From the NCBI RefSeq assembly GCF_009870125.1, contig NC_046679.1:11966001-12030000 (forward strand): a stretch of 64,000 bases of DNA, in the 5' to 3' direction. The DNA is from Drosophila pseudoobscura. Taxonomy: Eukaryota; Arthropoda; Insecta; Diptera; Drosophilidae. The notes beneath the pieces were generated by a model. That model did no database searches. It had not been told where the DNA came from and saw only the letters and a list, made by a program, of their open reading frames with translations. The translations under genes were made by a program, and so were the position numbers. Positions 1 to 9,738 of this stretch are shown piece by piece (the stretch's first letter is position 1; every line of letters starts with the position of its first letter).

Positions 1-1804
1 TATATTCTCATTACGACTAATGTTTCGAGCGCGACAGACCGCTTTCTTCGGGAAATGGAACTAAATTAATGAATCAAGCTCCGACATGGGACGTTGGCAT
101 TATTTGTTTTGATTAGATATCGCTGCTCTCTCGCTTGAGTGCTCTCTCTGTCTCTCTGCAGCGCTCTCAGAACGGAGAGCGAGGAGAGAGTGGGGTATGG
201 GCTATGCTATCTGCTAAATCATCAAAGTAAAAGTGAATTCTAATTGAGTCATCGACTGGGCTTCGTCTGTTTTGATTCTACCTGGTTCTTTCCCTCCCTT
301 CGCACACTTTCTTGCTTTCGAGCAAGGTCGTCAATGTCGCTGTTGATGCCTTGGTTTCTTGGCCAGCTGCTGGTTACAGAGTGGTTCGGGGCGGGGTATA
401 AACTGCAGCACTCAAAACTCTCTTCGCGGAGATTACGAGGAGATAAGATAGCGGATCGGGGGCTATGGCGCAACCAGCAAATGGCGTTGGACTCGAATTC
501 GACGCTGGGCTCCGTTGACTCAGCCGCCTGGAGTCTTCGACTCTTGATTCACTCGTACATACGCATGTACAGACATACGAATACAGGAGGACGGACAGAG
601 ACCAAGTCCAATTAGATGCAAGTGTCACTTGGTTTCATTGAACTTGTTGTTGGCTACACTGTACACAAAACAATCCATGAATTGAGTTGTTCGCCGAACA
701 CACGCAAATTGAATCCGACGCAGAACTAAGGGAAAGCAAACAAGAGATCTTGCGGCTCTGGAAATTGGTTGCATAAACATTGCGGCCAGACGGACAGCCA
801 GCCAGGCAGCCAGACGGACTCGGCTGTTGGATACACTACACAGACACTTGTGAGTCACGATCGCGCACAGTGTGTACAAGATTTGATCTCCGTCGCTCCG
901 TTGCGGGGCGACCCGCCTTTGCCAACAATTGATTTTGCTTTCATCTAGCCGCTGAGAGAAGAACTGTAGTACTTCCAGGCCAGAGCTCCATCTACTTAAT
1001 AGTCTTTAGGTCTATGCTTAATATAGTAATTGAGGGTTTTGCATATTTTTTGTGAACTGCACGCGACCCAACCGCACAAAAACATACAAGCACACACGCG
1101 ACGTTTGCCTTTCAGTCTGCAAATGAAACCCGTTTGCTGTTTGCTTTTTGCTGCGGCTGCTGCTGCTATTGTTGTGGCTGGTGGTACGGTATTACTGTTG
1201 CACTTTTGCAGCTGCCGTACTGATGCTCATCCTCATCCGAAGTCTCAGCCTCGCATCGCACACTCGTCTTAAATCAACGCGTTGCGGCAGAAACTGAAAG
1301 CGGAAACTCTCGGCAGAACGACGGCGATCTCTACCTGCCTGTTGCTCAAATCGAACTGAACGAAACTGGAAATGTGCTGTGGCAGTGGCTGTGGCTGTGG
1401 CAAAGGCATTCTGCGGCCGCCCCAAGCTGGATCATGATTCCCGTTCCCACAAGCTGGACTCGGTTCCCCCACCCCCGCCTCGAAGGCACTGCTAAACCGG
1501 TCGGTCGTTGGCCGAATTCGAAACCGAGACTGTAGCGCACTGGCCATGCCGCGGCCGAGTCTACATTTCATTGGATTAATATTAATGGCTGGCAGCTGCG
1601 CTGTAAATGTCACGGCTCAAACTCTGTGCACTGTGCAGCGGCAGCCAGGCAGGAAGCAGCGGAAACAAACCACTGCTGGAGCTGATCGTGCCGAGCTCGT
1701 TAGGGGAGCCCATTTCCTGGGCGGCAACTTTGAAGAAAGACGAAAGCCCGATTTTGGTAATTAGAAACAAACATTTATACGATAAAAGGGATCCAAAGCT
1801 GCGC
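1..1804. other. Intergenic / possible 5' region of an off-window gene; no gene recognised
   Basis: No open frame here looks like a protein I know. Positions 127-200 are rich in GAGAG/CTCTC repeats, as at GAGA-factor-bound promoters, and a TATAAA lies at 397-402 in a GC-rich context. Together these could be a promoter. Positions 1130-1260 hold GCTGCTGCT-type and GTGGCTGTG-type simple repeats. I see no convincing initiator or splice structure to fix a transcript. Confidence 0.5.
397..402 (+). promoter_or_regulatory. Candidate TATA box in GAGA-rich region
   Basis: TATAAA preceded by a GC-rich stretch, with clustered GAGAG motifs about 200-270 bp upstream. No clear initiator follows at the usual 25-30 bp distance, so this is only a candidate. 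Confidence 0.2.
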
Positions 1805-2509
1805 CTATCTAGAATGCATATAGAAGTCGATTGCCGTGGAGAACGCCGCAAAGCCGAGGCCGCCTATGACGCCAGCCTTTATGCCGGCGCGTAGGCCAAT
1901 CAGTCCGCCGGTGATGCCGCCAGCGTAGGTGCCGTTGCGCCAGTCGGTGACGCCACGTTTCTGCAGGTAAACAGATTAAGGTGGGTTACAACATTGATCT
2001 CTGCTGACTTACACTCTCAATTGCGCACTCGACAACGGAGAACACAGCGCCAATTAGGGCGAAATTCTTGGCGTAGGAATGCGTGGTGGCGCGCATCTCC
2101 CGGAACACCTCGCGGGCTGTTTGCTTCTTCGTGTTCGCAAACGGATCGGCCATGTTGGGATTCACGGAGGCACTGAACAGGCCAAGGGCAGCTCCAAGAC
2201 CGTATCCTAGAGAGTGGATGAATCGTACATAAATAACCAAAACAATCCAACCAAACATGTGAGAGCCTCACCCATAACGCATGCCATTGCACATTTGAAG
2301 CCACAGCTCTCCACAGCCGACTCTAATAGCTTCTCTTCGTTCGTCTTGATCTTCACCGGTCCCATGGTTCTCGGTATCACAATGTTCTCGCGGTATCGCT
2401 GCATATTCCCCACAAACTGCATGGCCAACCTGTCGAGGTCCTCGGAGCCGTACATGCGGGCCTTGGCCGCCTCTGCGGCCTGATCCGCGGGATTTGGCAG
2501 CATGGACAT
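1805..2509 (-). CDS. Tim22: Mitochondrial import inner membrane translocase subunit Tim22
   Basis: Three coding exons on the minus strand: 2509-2272, 2206-2013 and 1960-1805. All introns have GT/AG borders and the joined frame is 195 codons plus stop, the usual length of fly Tim22. Tim22 is the channel-forming core of the TIM22 complex, which inserts carrier proteins into the inner mitochondrial membrane. The N-terminus ([16 protein letters not shown]) is hydrophilic. The later part has the Gly-rich hydrophobic helices typical of the Tim17/22/23 family, including [13 protein letters not shown] and [17 protein letters not shown], and a conserved Cys pair position (CGFKCA, VVECA). The start is the first ATG of the frame. 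A perfect DRE site (2655-2662) lies about 150 bp upstream and probably drives housekeeping expression. Another mitochondrial import gene lies immediately upstream on the same strand. Confidence 0.95.
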
Positions 2510-2654
2510 CTCTGTTTATCAATAAGTTTTCGTATTTCTATTCAGAAAATTCAGTTTAATACAAATCAAAGGGTATAGAGTAAAAAAATGAAATTGTTAT
2601 CACATCGCCCAACAGATGTTTTGTAGGGCTGTCACCCACTTTAAACAATCGATC

Positions 2655-2662
2655 TATCGATA
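2655..2662. promoter_or_regulatory. DRE (TATCGATA) upstream of Tim22
   Basis: Exact palindromic TATCGATA, the DREF-binding element common in Drosophila housekeeping promoters. It lies about 150 bp upstream of the Tim22 start codon, in the gap after the Tom22-like gene. Confidence 0.7.
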
Positions 2663-2921
2663 AGGCGAACCAATAGTTTAGACTGAAGACAGAGATACGA
2701 AAATGTACAGTTCCTTCGAACAACCTAGTAATTTTCTATTGCAATTTTTTATTTATTAATTGCAATTTGGTAGCCATTTTTACTTTTTACTCGTTTTCCG
2801 TTTACAAATTACAAAAATCTATATGTTCCAAAAGCTATGTTTAACATCAATATATGCATTGTCAATTGCGATTTCATTAGGTACATTCATGTTTATTTAA
2901 TCTAATTTAATTAAATGAAGC

Positions 2922-3179
2922 TTAGTTGGGTTTGTGGTTGCGTTCGATTTCGAAGATAATGGGCCCGAGCAGAATGAGGGTGGCTGACAATATCATCCAA
3001 GACCCGGAGCAGACTTTCTGGACACAAACAACGGTTCCTTTGGCGACTGTTGAAATGGCGTTGCGATGCGACTCCGGAAGCATTTCGGTCAATCCCCAGA
3101 GGCGCTCACCAACCGACTCGTCGGGCTCATCATCGTAGTTTCTATATTCATGGGATGCATCTTCCGATGGCTGGGACAT
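2922..3179 (-). CDS. Tom22-like outer-membrane import receptor (small, intronless)
   Basis: Single-exon frame of 85 codons from the ATG at 3179; another in-frame ATG two codons upstream at 3185 would give 87. The layout matches Tom22, the central receptor of the TOM complex in the outer mitochondrial membrane. It has an acidic cytosolic N-terminus (SEDASHEYRNYDDEPDES), the family signature GERLWGLTEMLPE, an amphipathic stretch, then one hydrophobic tail anchor (WMILSATLILLGPIIFEIE). The tail after the anchor is only a few residues, shorter than in canonical Tom22, whose intermembrane-space tail is longer. It is probably a paralogue of the main fly Tom22 gene. Lack of introns and short size would fit a retrocopy or a testis-biased paralogue, but the sequence cannot show that. 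It sits on the same strand as Tim22, with about 400 bp between them. Confidence 0.8.
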   Translation of the reverse strand: MSQPSEDASHEYRNYDDEPDESVGERLWGLTEMLPESHRNAISTVAKGTVVCVQKVCSGSWMILSATLILLGPIIFEIERNHKPN

Positions 3180-3185
3180 TTTCAA

Positions 3186-3925
3186 AAAATTTATAATTTG
3201 TTTTTATGTCGGGCAAAAATTCTCAGTATTTTGAAGTATTATTGAATGTAATGTTGTACTGAATGCTTTAATATGATTTAAAACTTGAAGGATACTTTGC
3301 GAAACAAAGCGAGTTGAAAATCCGTACATATTTAAAGCGAAAAGAGAAGCATACTCTTTTACTTACCTCTTTTTCAGCTCCAGCTTTATTTAGATCCTGC
3401 AATACTGTTGCTATCTCTCATCTCCTTTTTGATCTTCCTTCTATTTTTCTTTCTCACCGCTCCACCCACCCTCGGCTGAAACGACTCTCTTCAGCTCTGA
3501 AGCCACGCTCTCAGCAAATACGAATGGAAAGAATAACGGATTACTCTGATGCGTAGTTTCCATCTTTGCCTATTGATCCTCTTTCTGGCTTCTGTACTTC
3601 TACTATAATTACTGATCAACGACTACAGATAGGCTTTATTTTTATGAATTTTATATATCAGATCTGATAGGATAAGATTTGACTTCACTTGTTTCGTTCT
3701 TCCCAGATGGGAATTTTCTTGCTTTGGTGAGTAAGAAATTATATTAATATTGGAAATTAAGGTTTGTTAGCCACGTTCTATATTATTCATCCTTATACTA
3801 CATTTTATTGCTATCACAAGTTAATTATACACATATACCATCGGGGAAATAAACGGAAATTGCAAAATGTCTGCAGTTGAGTTGGATAAAAGCTCTATCT
3901 TTGGATTGTCCAAGACGATGGGTCG
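3186..3925. other. Intergenic, no gene seen; Gos28 3' flank
   Basis: AT-rich sequence with pyrimidine tracts near 3360-3440. On the minus strand an AATAAA (complement of 3804-3809) lies about 117 bases past the Gos28 stop and probably serves as its polyadenylation signal. The rest shows no recognisable feature. Confidence 0.5.
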
Positions 3926-4816
3926 CTAATTGAAGGCATAGAGCAAGAGCAGAATTATGCAGAATGCCACTACCGCACCCAGAATGAGCGAATCGCGCCG
4001 CTTCTTTATATTGATGCGCTGAATGAGACTGAAAGGAAGGAGAAATCTTTTTATATGCTCTGTAATCTGTGGCCCAGCTGGAACTTACCTGGAAATCAGT
4101 GGGAATCGATTCGATATGTCATTGAATCGCGTCTGCAGCCGCTTGAAGGCCTGACGCTGGGCGTGCAGATGGTCCCGCGTTTCGATGGCTATGTTGATCT
4201 GATCGTTCACCAGGTGACTGGCGCTGCTCAAGTGCCCGGTCTCCTTCATGTACATCTCGCGACGACTAAGGCCCGATATAGAGGGGCTGCCAGAAGTGGT
4301 CAGGCCGGAACCGCGGAGCAGTTCCTCACGCTCAATGCGCACCGTGTGATTGGCGCATATTTTGTTAAACTCCTGCCTGTAGCCGTGCAGGATCTCTCTG
4401 TGCCGCTGTAGGGTGTGCATGGCGGCAGCACCTGTTGCTGGCAGGTCGGACATCGACTCATTGAGGGTCGACAGCTGCGGTTGGACGGAGAAGGGATGCG
4501 TGTAAGTGGGGTAAGTAACTCAAGCACCCAGGACTCCCTACCTTCTCCAGCATCTGCTCGATTTCCTCGGACAGCGAGTCGAAGACAAGGTCCCCAAGCA
4601 GAGGTGATGTGTCAGCGCTGCTGCTGTTGCTTATGCCGCTGCTGCCCCCGCTGCCAGCTCCAATTTTACTGAACGCTACCAGCTTCAGGTCGATTTCATT
4701 TTCCAGTGAGCGCGCCTGCTTCCGCAGCACTGTTCAATGGGTTAGGAGAGGGACAGATGAGACAGTTTGCAGATGGTGAGCCCAAAAAATTTACCATCAT
4801 AGCTGGAACTAGCCAT
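3926..4816 (-). CDS. Gos28: Golgi SNAP receptor complex member 1 (Gos28, Qb-SNARE)
   Basis: Four exons on the minus strand: 4816-4795, 4729-4542, 4474-4089 and 4028-3926. All borders are GT/AG and the joined frame is 232 codons plus stop, the usual length. The first exon encodes only MASSSYD and a split codon, then the family hallmark LRKQARSLENEIDLKL follows. Gos28 is a Qb-SNARE acting in ER-Golgi and intra-Golgi vesicle fusion. The central region is helical, and the SNARE helix falls in the region ending FNDISNRFPLISS. The C-terminal exon gives a short basic linker (RINIKKRRDS) and a tail-anchor membrane helix (LILGAVVAFCIILLLLYAF). The gene is divergent from Cpsf73, with 419 bp between start codons. 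Confidence 0.96.
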
Positions 4817-5235
4817 TTGTGTCAGGAAGAAATTATATGGGGGCCTTTGTGTGGCACAGATTCGATTACGATAACACTAGCTACAGCTGGAAGCAGTGCT
4901 GGCAAGTTTTCAACAGGAAAAAGCAGTTTTTAGCTTGAAAAAAGCAAAATTAAATCTAAAAATGTTTAGATTAATTAATGATTTAAACAATTTTTTATTT
5001 GCCATCCAAATCTGTAGATTTAAAAAAAAAAATTCGGAAAAAGGCATGTCAAAAAGTGAATAACGGAGGTTTTTCACTGATACAACTGCAATACAAATAA
5101 TTCGTCAGTATATTTACGGTATAATTTGAAATTTTGTTGACTTAGTTTCGGTATATTTCTGAGGGTCAGTCACACTGCGTTCATCTCCTGCTGTTCCCGG
5201 CTATTTGCGAAATTTAATTATATTCTAAAAAAACA
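4817..5235. promoter_or_regulatory. Divergent Gos28 / Cpsf73 promoter region
   Basis: This 419-bp stretch separates the start codons of two divergent housekeeping genes. It is AT-rich in the middle. It ends, on the Cpsf73 side, with a near-match to core promoter Motif 1 (CAGTCACACTG, about 5166-5176) followed by CTGCGTTCATCTCCTG. That arrangement is typical of TATA-less Motif-1/M1BP promoters, so Cpsf73 transcription probably starts around 5175-5200. Confidence 0.55.
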
Positions 5236-7535
5236 ATGTCTCAGGCCACGAACGATGTCCGCGTGCCGGACGAGGAGAGCGATCTGCTGCAAATCAAACC
5301 GCTGTAAGCCGAAGCGAGATCATGCCATGGATATGGAAAAACTAAGCTAACAGAAATGCATTCTTTTAAGTGGCGCCGGTCAAGAAGTGGGACGTTCCTG
5401 CATCATGTTGGAGTTTAAGGGAAAGAAGATCATGCTCGACTGCGGTATCCACCCCGGGCTATCCGGCATGGATGCGCTGCCCTACGTGGACTTAATAGAG
5501 GCGGACGAGATCGACCTACTCTTCATTTCACAGTGCGTATCCGTGCGGCAAGATTTTTAGTTCGGATTTACTTTAACACTTCCTCTGAATTGCAGCTTCC
5601 ATTTGGATCACTGTGGGGCCCTGCCCTGGTTCCTGATGAAGACCAGTTTCAAAGGACGTTGCTTCATGACGCACGCCACCAAGGCCATTTACCGATGGAT
5701 GCTCTCGGATTACATTAAAATCAGCAACATATCCACGGAGCAGATGCTCTACACAGAAGCCGACCTGGAGGCTTCGATGGAGAAAATCGAGACAATTAAT
5801 TTTCACGAGGAGCGCGATGTCATGGGCGTCCGTTTTTGCGCCTACAATGCTGGCCATGTGCTGGGGGCCGCGATGTTTATGATTGAAATTGCGGGCATCA
5901 AAATCCTATACACTGGCGACTTCTCACGGCAGGAGGATCGCCACTTGATGGCCGCAGAGGTGCCGCCGATGAAGCCCGATGTCCTCATCACCGAGTCCAC
6001 CTACGGCACGCACATCCACGAGAAGCGCGAGGACCGCGAGAATCGTTTCACATCGCTGGTGCAGAAGACCGTTCTGCAAGGAGGTCGCTGCCTGATTCCC
6101 GTGTTCGCCCTGGGCCGAGCCCAGGAGTTGTTATTGATTTTGGACGAGTTCTGGTCGCAGAATCCCGAACTACACGAGATACCCATCTACTATGCCTCGT
6201 CGCTGGCCAAAAAGTGCATGGCCGTCTACCAAACGTATATAAACGCCATGAATGACCGAATCAGGCGGCAGATAGCCGTCAACAATCCCTTTGTCTTTCG
6301 ACACATCTCCAACCTGAAGGGCATCGATCACTTCGAGGACATTGGGCCCTGTGTAATCATGGCATCGCCCGGCATGATGCAGTCGGGGCTGTCGCGCGAG
6401 CTATTCGAGAGCTGGTGCACAGACCCCAAGAATGGCGTCATCATTGCCGGCTACTGTGTGGAGGGCACTCTGGCGAAGACCATTCTCTCGGAGCCGGAGG
6501 AGATTACCACGCTCTCGGGCCAGAAGCTGCCCCTCAACATGTCCGTCGACTACATCTCCTTCTCGGCGCACACGGACTACCAGCAGACCAGCGAATTCAT
6601 ACGCCTTCTGCGGCCCACCCATGTGGTCCTCGTCCACGGGGAACAGAACGAAATGTCGCGCCTGAAGCTGGCCCTGCAGCGCGAGTACGAGGCCGATGCC
6701 AGCACCGACATCAAGTTCTACAATCCCCGCAACACACATGCCGTCGATCTGTATTTCCGGGGCGAGAAGACAGCCAAGGTGATGGGCAATCTGGCGGCCA
6801 AGAACCCCGAAGTTGGCAGCAAGCTCTCCGGCGTGCTGGTTAAGCGCGACTTCAAGTATCATCTTCTGGCCCCCTCCGATCTCGGCAGTAAGTATTGAAG
6901 TGACTATTTGCCGCCCAAGACAGTTTATTAACGAAAATTCACAGAGTACACGGACATGAGCATGTCGGTGGTGACGCAGCGGCAGTCGATACCCTGGACC
7001 AGCTCTCTGGGCACCCTGGAGCTTCTGCTGGATCGCATTGGAGCGGGCTGTGTGGAGGTGGTTGAGCCAGAACGCAAGCTGCGCGTCTTCAACTGCATTG
7101 AGTTGACCGTCGAGCAGAAGATCATTGTCATGGAGTGGCAGGCAACGCATGTCAACGATGTCTACGCCGATGCGGTCCTCGCCTGCATCATGCAGTCCGA
7201 GCTGGGCGGCACCAGCCTCAAAGGCGCCACCAAGCAAACCAAGTCGGAGAGCTCTCGCTTCCGGGAATGCCTCATTGAGACACTGCAAGATACATTCGGC
7301 GACAGCTGTGTACCAAAGATGTTCAAGGGGGATCTGCTCCCAGTGACTGTGAGTGGGAAGCGGGCGGAGATTAATCTGGAGACCCTGGTGAGTGCCTAGC
7401 AAATGGCGTCCTCGAATCACTTAATTATTTCTGCCTTTTCTCTAGGCTGTTCATTGTGCGGAAGACGATATTCTGCGCCAAATGCTCAACACAACAGTGC
7501 ATAAGCTCCACCAGACCCTGGTCTCAGCTCACTGA
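5236..7535 (+). CDS. Cpsf73: Cleavage and polyadenylation specificity factor 73 kDa subunit (mRNA 3' endonuclease)
   Basis: Five exons: 5236-5303, 5371-5532, 5596-6887, 6945-7387 and 7446-7535. The joined frame is 684 codons plus stop, identical in length to human CPSF73. This is the zinc-dependent endonuclease that cuts pre-mRNA before poly(A) addition and also cuts histone pre-mRNA. The metallo-beta-lactamase motif HFHLDH is created across an exon junction (H77, H79, D81, H82). Further metal ligands are visible: H164 in NAGHVLG, D185 in YTGDFSR, H402 in SFSAHTDY and H424 in VLVHGEQ. The beta-CASP domain lies between ([15 protein letters not shown] and the GMMQSG loop). The C-terminal exons encode the dimerising tail. 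All catalytic residues are present, so it should be active. Its 3' end meets that of CstF64. Confidence 0.98.
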
Positions 7536-7574
7536 TCCAAGAATCCCGGACTGTCACGTTCCAATTCCTAAAAT

Positions 7575-7580
7575 AATAAA
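7575..7580 (+). terminator. Polyadenylation signal of Cpsf73
   Basis: AATAAA 40 bases past the Cpsf73 stop codon. Cleavage would normally follow 10-30 bases later, which places the mRNA end in the 3' UTR of the opposing CstF64 gene. Confidence 0.7.
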
Positions 7581-7603
7581 CGTTTTAATGTGCGAATGCT
7601 CTT

Positions 7604-7609
7604 TTTATT
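7604..7609 (-). terminator. Polyadenylation signal of CstF64
   Basis: On the minus strand this reads AATAAA, about 50 bases past the CstF64 stop. Cleavage is expected near 7575-7595, overlapping the predicted end of Cpsf73 mRNA. Confidence 0.7.
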
Positions 7610-7656
7610 CGGTTTCCAGTCAAAATAAAACATGTATAGAGGATATTCGGCGGCGA

Positions 7657-8975
7657 TTAACGCTGAGTGCTCTTGGCAATCTGTTCCTTGAGCATCAGGA
7701 TGCTGGCCCGCTGCTCCGACGGCAGCTGGGCAATCTGCTCGTCGGACAGCTGCAGCACTTGCATGATTAGGGCGGCCTTGTCCTGGTCGGAAGCGTCCGA
7801 GGGCAAGACCCCATGGGCACCCAGGCGACTCTGCAGCTGCTGGGCTGCGGTTTGCTGCTGCTGTGTTGGCGGCGGCACCTGGGGCGCCACTTGCTGTGGC
7901 GGCTGCACGGGTCCGGCTCTCAGCCGCGGATCCATGGGGCGTTGGCGCGGATCGCTTGGATACGGAGTCGGCGCCGGAGCAGGTCCCTGCTGCTGAGCAG
8001 GCATTTGGGCGCGAGTCCGGGGGTCCATTAGTGGTGGCGGCACCGGATTCGGCATCACCTGGCGCATATCCTGGTCCAAGTTGCGGGCCATCATGCGAGG
8101 ATCCATGGGCATGGGCCCGCTGGGACCCATACGCAGATCAATGTCGTTGGAGTGTACATTGTTGAAGTTCGGGCCGGGCACCGGCATCGGCTGCATTGGT
8201 CCGGGACCCCTCTCGGGACCAGGCTGTGTCGGCTGTTGCTGTGGAATCTGCTGTTGCTGCTGCTGTTGAGCCATGGACATGCCACTCGGCGCATTCGGGT
8301 GGGCACTGCCGCCCAGCACGGGCGGCATCTGATTGGCCTTGAAGAGCATGCCCAGGGCCTGCTGCGGGTCCACGATACGCATCACCACCATGGCCTGGAG
8401 CAGGGCATACGCCAGTTGGGGGTTCAGCATAAGCATTTGGCGTGCCTCGGATGGATTGCTGACAATGCAGAGCTTCATCTGCTTCATTAGCTCGTACATC
8501 TGCTCTGGCGGCAACGAAGCAACCGTCTTTGTAATCAGCTCTGGTGCGTCCTCGGGCTCGCAGGGCTCCCCGTAGGGATTCTCGACTTGGGGCCCTTGCA
8601 GCAGCTGCTGCATCTCCATTCGCGACTTTTCCGTACAGGCGTTGTCCACACGCAACGTCCGTCCCCCGATCTCGTAGCCATTGAGGTTGCGCATGGCGCT
8701 TAGGGCGGTCTCCTGATCCTTGTACTCGCAAAAGCCGAACCCCTTGGGCTTTCCGCTCTCCCGATCAAACACGAGTCTGTAATGGCAGGGCATTAATACT
8801 ATATATGAAGACGCACATTATATGGATTCGCGGCTTACTTGAGTGACAAAACCGGGCCGACTTCGCTGAAAATTTCCTTGAGCTTCTCTTCCGTGGCCTC
8901 GTATGGGATGTTCCCCACGAATACTGAGCGCATGGACTTGTCCATGATGCTCTGTTCCTGTAGTTTGTCCGCCAT
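7657..8975 (-). CDS. CstF64: Cleavage stimulation factor 64 kDa subunit (RNA-binding)
   Basis: Two exons on the minus strand, 8975-8839 and 8776-7657, give 418 codons plus stop. CstF64 binds the GU-rich element downstream of poly(A) sites as part of CstF. The N-terminal RRM shows RNP2 ([11 protein letters not shown]) and RNP1 ([10 protein letters not shown]), with the intron falling inside the RRM. The hinge, which contacts CstF77/symplekin, follows ([16 protein letters not shown] to [15 protein letters not shown]). A long Pro/Gly/Gln/Met-rich linker comes next, including a short polyglutamine run. The C-terminal three-helix domain ([20 protein letters not shown]) ends the protein. The gene is convergent with Cpsf73, 121 bp between stop codons. 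Confidence 0.97.
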
Positions 8976-9461
8976 GGTTTCGTTGGATGATTTACGCCTC
9001 ACACAAGAATTAAATTAACAATACGTTGAATTAAAAAATAAATTTCCCCCTTTGCAACTAATTTCTTCTTCTTTTCTTTCGCGATGCAGTATATTCTCAG
9101 CTCCCAGAAATATACCGAAATACCATAAATATATCTATACAAACGTAACAGAACAGTTTTTTAATTTATTAATTATTAAAATTATTGGATAAATCAGATA
9201 GACAATAATAATAATTTATTTGATACAAGTTAACTTTGAAAATTAAAAACTTTTTGAATGAATATTTACCAGAAAAGATTTTATTACCCCAGAAGTATGA
9301 TTTATTCAAACTAAAATGAAAAGTTATTTTATTAATTAAAGCTTAAAGTTCAACATCGTAAAAATAGTTCAAAATTCAAAACACTTTTTATTAAGAAAAA
9401 AGTTGTTAGTCTTATCGATGTTTTATCTTAGTATATTTATGCATTTAGCCCCGATATATGA

Positions 9462-9469
9462 TATCGATA
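9462..9469. promoter_or_regulatory. DRE (TATCGATA) at the zinc-finger gene promoter
   Basis: Exact TATCGATA, with a further ATCGAT a few bases downstream (9471-9476), just before sequence resembling a 5' leader. It lies between divergent CstF64 and the zinc-finger gene and may serve either. Confidence 0.6.
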
Positions 9470-9696
9470 CATCGATATCCAACGCTGGTGTTGTAATTTT
9501 TCTTGTCGCAAGGTGAAAACGAATTAAACGGCTATTTAATAGTGAAAAGTGAACAAATATGCTTGTATCGAACACCTAAACGTAGCTGATTGAGCCGTTT
9601 ATCGGTATTCCATAAAGGCTCGTTGAGAATCCAAACAGAACTGAGTAGAAAACGGGCCTGAAAATTTTACTTTGTGTGTAGCCGAGGCCCATACGC

Positions 9697-9738
9697 ACAC
9701 ACAAACCCCCACACACACGCACACACACACACACACAT
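9697..9738. repeat. CA/TG microsatellite
   Basis: Interrupted (CA)n run in the putative leader of the zinc-finger gene. It creates the spurious His/Thr- and Cys/Val-rich frames seen here. Confidence 0.8.

Noticed and set aside
6401-7420. 339-codon minus-strand frame
   Set aside because: It is antisense to Cpsf73 exons with intact catalytic residues. The frame exists because of the codon bias of the real gene.
8138-8731. 197-codon frame on the minus strand overlapping CstF64
   Set aside because: Shifted frame within the CstF64 coding exon, whose RRM, hinge and C-terminal domain are clear in the other frame.
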